Below are positions 52,629-61,600 of a stretch of 64,000 nucleotides of DNA, one piece after another (within the stretch, counting starts at the first letter, position 1; each line of letters starts with the position of its first letter). A program made the position numbers and the translations under genes. The stretch is from the NCBI GenBank assembly GCA_021295155.1, contig JAJTJC010000036.1:558001-622000 (forward strand), in the 5' to 3' direction. The DNA is from Flavobacteriaceae bacterium D16 (GTDB lineage: Bacteria > Bacteroidota > Bacteroidia > Flavobacteriales > Flavobacteriaceae). Below the pieces are notes generated by a model. It was not told where the DNA came from, searched no databases, and worked only from the letters and a program-made list of their open reading frames with translations.

Positions 52629-55600
52629 TTATCGATACAACGTAAAGTGGCCGACAAATTCACGGTCGTCGTTTTCACCGTTCAATTTAATTACATACCA
52701 ATAGTCTCCGGTAGGGAGTTCATTGCCATTGTAGGTACCATCCCACCCCTGTGAACCTAAGGCTTCTTCGGCAACTACTCTACCATAACGATCATATATT
52801 TTTATTAGTATCTCAGGGAACCCATCCATGTTATCCGGGATCCAGAAATCATTCATACCATCACCGTCAGGGGTAAAGAAATTAGGAATTTCAATGTCTA
52901 TAAACTCCATGAAAATCTGTGCTTCCATTTCGCATCCCAGTTGATCAACAACCCTAACCGTATGTGTATCAGTACGGTTGATATAATAGGTGTTGTCATC
53001 GCCGTTATTATCATCATTGAAATAGAAGGTATATGGAGGTAATCCACCCGCCGCGATTGCCGTTATTTCATTTATATTATTTTGCACAAGCGTGAGTGTC
53101 AACGGATCGTAGTTGTCTATTTCAAAATCCAGGGTTTGTACACAACCATTAGCATGTGAAACAGCTATGTAATGGCTTCCGGGAGTAAGATCCCTGAAAT
53201 CAGGGTTCAGTTGCATATCAGCCGGATCTGTGGAATCCAGGGCATACATAATGGAGCCAAGCACAGCCGGATCTTCCATGGTAATGTTGATATAGTTTCC
53301 AGGGATGTTGCCCGTACATTCATACACAGGTTCAACAATTCCATTGAGGTTTACTCCTGGTTCAATTTCAACGATCACATTGGTCTCACAATCCATGGCA
53401 TCTCGCACAAAAATCACGTACATACCAGCAGCCAGATCACTGAAAGTTGTTTGTGCTGCAACGAAGTCAGCGTCGGCATTAGAATTAAACGCGGTTCTGT
53501 AAGGCGCTGTACCACCACTGATAGTTATGGTAATACTGCCATCTTCACTTCCCGCACATACTTCAGGTAATGCTGTATAAGCTATGTCTATTGGAGCCGG
53601 TTCGGTGATCGTAAACTGGAACGGAATAAAACATCCATTTACATCCTGTGCAATCACATCGTATACTCCAGGAGCCAGGTCGGTAAAAGTATTTACCGTG
53701 TCGAACTTATTGAGGTTAGGACTAATAGCGTAAAGGATATTACCTGTTCCTCCGGATACTTCTACGGTAATGGTTCCATCAGCCTCTCCGGCACAGCTTA
53801 CATTGGTAGATTCCTGTCTGTCAATTTGTAATGGCATCGGCTCTGTGATGATGATTTCATTAGAAACCTCTACACAATCCATACTGGTTACCCGCACATA
53901 ATAACTTCCTGCTGTCAGGTTCTGGAATGTACCATCTGCCTGAGGTCCGGTTAGAAGTAGCGTAAGGGCCGCATCTCCAAAGAGCTCATAGGAGTAATTA
54001 CCCAGTCCGCCCGTGGCTTCCGCAATAATGGTGGCCGTGGCTTCTCCAGTACAATTGATCATGGCCGCGCTGTCATCTATGTTGATGGTCAACGGCTCTA
54101 TTGGATCAACAGTGATCTGGTTGGAAATATTAGCCTCACAACCAAGGGAGTCTCTAACATGGTATTGATATACCCCGTCAGCTACCGTAAAGGTATGTGT
54201 GTCCCCACCAGACATTGGCTGGTAAACGACTCCATCCGTACTGAATTCATAAGGCGCAGCCCCGCCTGAAGCAAACAACATCAATTGCGCATTATTCGTA
54301 CAGGTCATCATTGTGGTTTGTACAAGAGAGCTTTGTACTTCAGTGGGCTCTGTGATAGTAACCTGAACAGTTTCTACATCACAATTCCATCCATCGGTAA
54401 CGGTAATACTGTAGATTCCCGCACCCAGACCAGTGAAAGTTGGACTGCTTTGTGCACCGGAACTAAAGTCAATAGTGGTTCCCGAAGCATCGTAAATATT
54501 AAGAATATACAGGTAACTACCCTCGCCTCCTACAACATTGATAGCTGTTACTTCGGCATTATTGTCTCCGTAACAAGCCAATGCTGTTGGCGTTGCAGTA
54601 ATATCAGCGGTGATGGGAACTGGTTGCACCAATACCTCAGTATCATTTAGCACACAACCTCCGGAATCCGTGATGGCAATAGTAAAATTACCTTCGGAAA
54701 GACCAGTGAAAATAAAACTATCTACTCCGTTTACGGTGTAAACCTGGGCAGTAGTAGTGTTGGTAAGCACAATATCATAAGGCGCATATCCACCTTCCGG
54801 ATCTACTAATATTTCACCCTGATCATTGGTACAGGTCACATTAGCCACTGGATTAACCGTTGCACTTAATGGCATATCCGGAGAAACAATGGTAATGGTG
54901 TTACTATCCTCAACACAGAAGGGCGCATCAGTTTCTGTGATTCTCACAAAATAATTGCCTCCTGAAAGACCAGTAATACTCATTGGATTGGCACTTGTGT
55001 TTCCAGCTCCTGTTGTGCCAGTACTAACACCTGCAGCAGTGAAAATTTCATAGTTATAAGCACCTGTGTATCCGCTAATGTTGATTTCCAGCGCACCGTT
55101 GGTATCTCCAAAACATGTTACAGGTGTAGTGGCCGTTGCTACTGCATCAATAAGGTCATAAGGAGCAATAGTGTAAGCCGGAGTATCGACATAACATCCT
55201 GTTGCATTATCAGTTACACGGAAAGTATAATTTCCTACAGCAGTAAGTTCAAAAGTGGCTGTTACATTTGTAGGGTTGCCCGTGAGCGAACCATTTGGAT
55301 TTCCTAATGGCAATAACTCATAAGTATAGGTATTAGCCGGGTTGCCATCGTCGGTAACAGTAATAAGAACCTCTTCCGGATTGGCACAACTGATGGCGCT
55401 GTTTTGTGTCACGCTTGCAGTAAAAGTGTTCAGGGGTTGCAAGTTCACGGTGTCGGTTGTGGTACAACCATTAGCATCTGTTACATAAACGGTGATTGGC
55501 TGGGCCACTCCAGTGTCGACAACATCAAAGGTGTTGGCCGACTGGAAGTTCACGTTGTCAATACTGTACAGATAAGGTGCAGTACCGGTTCCCGGGCTAA

Positions 55601-58600
55601 CTGTAGCTGTGATTGTAGCTGTGTTTACCGTATTATCCGGATTACAAGCAAAAGGAGTTGCTGTGGCACTCATAACTAATACAGCAGGCTCATTAATCAC
55701 AATCACTTCTCTCAAGGAACAACCCCGGTTAGAGATTGCCTCTACTTCATAGGTTCCTGCAGCTAATCCTGTGAAAAGCGGATCCGGTTGTGGACCAGCG
55801 ATCAATACCGAAGCGGCATCATACAGGTTATAGGTATAAGGAGGATTATCATTTACACCAGGTGCGCTGGGCACAAGGTTAACTCTGATACTGCCATCAC
55901 TAAGCCCGTTACAACTAACGTCAACAATTGTATGAGGATCAAACGTAACTGGTGTTGGCGCGTCCAGATCCATGGTTATGGTCTGACTACACACCGGGTT
56001 TGAGGTATCCAGGTCTGTTACCACAAAGGTGTAGGTTCCAGGCTGACTCAGTCCGGTAAACACACCAGTAGCATTGCTGGATGTCGTTACCAGGTCGGGG
56101 AAAGTTACAGTGTAATCCAGGTTAGCAGAACCTCCGCTTACGTTAATTGTAATTTCACCATCAGGAGAGGCTGTACAATCAATCGGTTTTACCACTGTGC
56201 CAACCAGGTTCATCTGCTCGTAAAGGACTTCTGGTCCGATAGTGGCCGAACAAGACCATTGGTCGGTTATTAATACCTCGTAGCTTGCTGCTCCAAGACC
56301 ACTGAATACAGTGCTTGTTTGTGGTGCGTTAAAAGGAACACCATTTCTGATTAATTGATAGGTATAGTTGCTACCCTGACCACCAGCTGTTCCAACTACT
56401 TCGAGCTCGCCCTGCAGGTTGATGCAGTTTTCCTGGTTGATCTGAAGTGTAGCTGTAATTGGCGCAGGATCCGTTAGCACAATGTTGTTTTGAACCATTT
56501 GCGCACATCCCTGGCTGTCTATTACCCAGGCCTCATAGGTTCCTGGCGACAGGTTTTCAAATCTTGGGTTTGGCAAATAAGCTCCAGGCCCTGCTGGAGG
56601 TACTAATCCCACATAGTAGGAATATCCTCCCCAACCTCCTTGAACATCGATGATTTCAATTATTCCGTCATTACCTAAACAGGTGATAGGGGTTACATCC
56701 GCCAGCGCAGTAATAGCTGCAGGTGGCCCGTTTATGATGAATGGCGCGGTGTTGATACATCCGGGATCATTCGTTTGGGTGATACTCACATAGTAGCTTC
56801 CCGCTCCAATATTGATTACAGGAGTTGGTCCGTTTCCTGCCTCAGTTCCTGTATTTACAGAAACATCATCAGCTAAATTTCCAGGCGTACCATTGTCGTC
56901 CCATATTTCCCAGTCGAAACCTCCTGCATAAGTTGCATCGATCAGTTCGAAAGTAACCTCGCCGGTAGCAGTACCGAAACAAATCACATGACTCAGTGTT
57001 ACCACGTCTATGGTAAACGTATTTGGATCTGTAAGGGTTTCTGATGTTGTTATGATACAGCCTGTGTCTATGTGACGGACAAGGAAGTTGTAAGTTCCAA
57101 TATCCAGCCCACTGAAAACATTGGAAGCCTGATAGGTAGCCCCGTTGTCAATGCTATATTCAAACCTGGTAGGATCATTTACCGTAGAGGTTACCGTAAT
57201 GGTAATTTCTCCATCCATTCCCGGGTTACAGGTGATTGCATTGGTAATGGCCGCAGTAGCGGTTAACAATTCATCATAAGGAAGAATAATCGCCGTAGTG
57301 CTGCCTAAACATCCGTTCGTATCGTAAACATTTATTGTATAGCTTCCACCTGCAACATCTGTTTCAGTATAATTGGTCAATGGCCCCGACTGGACGATTA
57401 CATCGTCTCCAGGAGCAGGCGTTCCCTGATCATTGATAAACTCATAAATCACATAGGTTCCAGACCCCCCGGTAATTCCAGCACTGCTGATACTAATACT
57501 GGCGTTGTTCGGATTGTTTCCTGAAGTACAACCAAACTCAACTACTGTTGGCACAGGCACAACAATAGGATTAGGTTCGTTGATTACAATACCGAAGATG
57601 TCTGTAAAACAACCATTAGTCCCTGTTCCTCTTACGTCGTAAGTTCCGGGAGGCACGTTTTCAAAAGTACTTCCGTTAAGCACCACACCCACAGGCATTG
57701 GTGTTAATGTATAGGTCAGCGGATTAATTCCGTTATCTGTTTCAGTCAAAGTGATTGTTCCATCCGAGGCACCATTACAGGTAATATCTGTGTGGGTTTC
57801 TGTAAAAACAGGAACCACAGCATCCGGAATGGCAATTGTGATTGTTTCAGCACAATTAGGCGGCGTTGTGCTTAAATCATAGATGGTAACATCATATGAC
57901 CCCGCAGCAGCAGCCCCAGTCCAGGTAAATGGATTGGACGGCAGGGCAGTACGGGCAACATCAAAAGCGCCAGGGCCATCTATTTCATAATCATAGCTAC
58001 CGGAACCAGAAGTCACTTCGATAGTGATTTCTGCGTTTGCGGCTGCTCCTGGTTCACAATCCAGCAAAGCCGTTTGAGTTACGATAAATTCGAGTGGCGT
58101 AATGATGTCGAATGGTTCAGTTTCAAAACAGCCATTCAGATCGCGAACCGTTATGTTTTGTCCCATTCCGGAACTAAGTCCGGTAACGGTATATTGATTA
58201 CTTCCGTTGAAGACAATATTTTGGAAAGGCCCGCCATTGATGCTTATCTGGTAAGGGGCCACTCCGGCAACATCCAGGGTAACGAGCACCTGGAAGGTTC
58301 CTTCCGGAGCGCATTCATCTACAACACTTATGGAAATATCCGGAGTTGGGTCTAAGATTACAGTAATCGGGTCATTTTGGATACAATCGTTGGCATCCTT
58401 AACATATACAATGTAGTTTCCTGACTCTACATTTGCTGTGGTGCTGCTTGTCCAACCAGGAGAAGCCGCTGTAGGAGCAGGATCAGTGGCAAGCAAGTAC
58501 TGGAACTCATATGGCGCTGTTCCAAACTGAGCTGTGGCCGTAATAACACCTGCATTTACGTTACAATTGTCGTTGGTCGGCGAAGCAGCCGTAACACTTA

Positions 58601-61600
58601 ACAAGTTGGTAGATTCAGTAATAGTAAAATTAGCAGACCCTATGGTACATCCGGCGTATGCCCCACCTACTTCAGATAACAGCAGGTAGTATATGCCGGG
58701 AGGAAGCGTGGCAAAATTGTTCACCGTTACAGGTCCCCCCGGTGGGTTTACAGCCGATGTGCCAGTAAAACCAGTGGTTACGTTAGACTGAGCATTAAAT
58801 ATTTCGTAGTCTACCTGAGTTGCTCCAGCGTCAAAATTATCGAAGGTAAAACTCACATTTCCGTCGGCAGCCCCCGTACAGGTGACATTAGCCGCAACCA
58901 GAGAGTCTACGGTCATGTTAGATGGTGAATTGATTGGTGCGCTGGCAGACTCAAAGTAATAACACATGGTAGTGGTGTCGTATACCACAAAAGTGTAGGT
59001 TACACCAGGAACCAAAGCAGTAAAAGTAGCGGTATCACCTCCCAGCACATCAGGACCCTGATAAGAAGATGAATAAGGAGCTGTGTAGCTGTCTAAAATA
59101 CCAAATTGGTAGTTTCCACTTCCCCCAGCAGCAACAGTGACTGTTGCGGTTCCACCCGCCGCGCAATTTGCGGTAAGGGCACTAACATCTATGTCCAGAT
59201 CACTAGGTGGTGAGGCAATGATATTCGTTGTTCTCAAGGAACATCCATTGGCATCTACTACGTCAACTTCATAAATACCAAATTCCAGGATAGTAAAGGT
59301 GTGGTCTTCACCTCCGGCAGTAGTTGCATAATTAGCTGAAAAACCGTTGTTTCCGTTCAGGTAATAGGTATATTCTGCAGTACCTCCGGTAAGATTCTCC
59401 ACGGTGATAGAACCTAAAGTTGTTCCACCTGCCCCGCAGGTAATGGGTACCAGGTTAATGTTGTAGCTGATAGCATTGGGCTCGGTAATACTCACGGCAA
59501 ATGGAGCAGACACACAACCTTTATCATCAGTAATAGTTACTTCATAATCTCCGGCGGGCAAACCAGTGGTTTGAGTTCCGTAGTTTGTTGGGCCATTCAC
59601 TTCAACAACGTCAATCACGTAAGGAGGACTTCCAAATGAAGTATCAATAGTGACATCAAGCATTCCGGTCAGATCCCCGTTACAAAGAATGTTGGTGGGC
59701 ACCACGTTGCTGATCACCGGGTTAACCGCAGGGGTTACCACTACTGGATTGGTTACCACAACACAGGCAGTAGGTGTTGAAGTATCCGTCACTCGGAACT
59801 GATAGGTTCCATCAGTATCTGTGGTGAATACATTCCCAACGAAATTGGTGCTGTTGTAAATAACGCCCCCATCGTTAGACCACTCGTAGGTGTAGGTTCC
59901 GGACCCCCCCAAAACATTAACATCAACTGTTGCATCAACAATACAGGTCAAATCTGCAGTAAGTACGGCATTAGCTACAAGTTGCGGATTGATAGTTACA
60001 TTCTGTGGTCCTGCAACACATCCGAACTGATCCCTTACATCAATGGTGTAGGTTCCGGCCGACAGGTTGTTGAAGGTATAGCTGGTAGCGGTAGAAGGTG
60101 TTGGGGTCATAAACGGACCTCCGTTGATACTGAATTGGAAACCTCCGTTGCCAGGCAGGGAAGTCACGTCAACAAGGATGGCGCCATCATTGTTTCCACT
60201 ATAGCACGTTGTAGGTGTGGCTGTAAATGTTGGATTGCTAGGCGCCACTATGGTTATTGGAGCATCTATAGGATCCTCACAATTATTAGCGTCCCTAACA
60301 CGGACAATATAGTCGCCGGCAACCAGACCTGTAAAAGTGGTTCCGGTTTGGTAAGGGGTAATCACACCCCCAACGCCGTCTTCGAGCTGATACTCATAAG
60401 ATGGGGTTCCCCCAGTTGCACTTGCTGTAATGGTTGCACCGCCATTTACACAGGTAAAGGGCTCTATGACAACCGCTGAAGCCACAACCGGAGTTGGCTC
60501 GCTTAGGGTTTCCGTCAGGGTAATGGTACAACTGTTGTCCAGGATATCCCTAACCTCTATATTGTGGACACCCGCTGTTAGTGTATTAACAGTAACAGGA
60601 GAGGCGAATTGTGGAGCCGAAAAAGCCCCGCCATTCACTGAATATTCAAATCCGTTTACGGCATCAAAATTCTCTACTTCAAAAGTGATGCTTCCATCTG
60701 CCCCACCGTTACAACTAATGTTGGTAAATCCGGTGATATTGGCACCAAAAGCATATCCATTTTCTATAATCACAGGAGTGTCTGTAGTACAGTCACTTCC
60801 GTAGTTGACCGTTATCAGGTGGTTGCCAACAGCAACATTGTTAAAGACATTGGAAGCCTGGAAAGCTCCACCATCTAAACTGTAGGTATAGGTTGGGTCA
60901 TTTGGTAATACGGTTATATTTCCACTTCCATCACAGTTGTAAGTTACCGTAGTACTTAAGACGGGCTCTGTAGGCAGTGGGGGTATGATAACATCCGGTA
61001 AAGTCAGGATACATGTAGTGGCGTTAGCATCCCTCACCAGGATAGAATAAGTACCGTCTATTAAGTTGCTAAATACAGTTCCTCCCGTGGTAACTGCAGT
61101 CCATGCACCTCCATTAATACTATATTGGTAGTCTCCAGATCCACCAGAGGTTGGGGTTACGCTTCCAACCGTAATCTCTCCTAACTGCAGACAGGTATAG
61201 GCTTGAGTAATAGCTGCTTCAGCCGCCAGTTGTGTGGGCTCCAAAACATCTACAGTGGTTGTTTCTTCGCAATTATCCGCATCTCGTACACGAATGTTAT
61301 AGGTGCCGGCTGGCAAGTTTACAAAGGAACCTGATGCCTGGTAATTAGCACCATTGTCAATACTAAATAAGTATGGGCCAGAACCGTTTGCAGCAGTTAT
61401 GTTGATAGAACCATTGGATTCTCCAAAACAAACAACCGGTGTAGGAGTTGCTGTTATGCTAAGTGGTAAATCCTGCGATATAGTAAGGTCAAAAGAGGCC
61501 TCACAGTATCCGGCATTACCATTGTTGTCGCGCACATATACGTCGTAATCTCCGGCACCAGTTACGGTAACAGGATTGGTGATAGCAAAGTCTCCAGGAT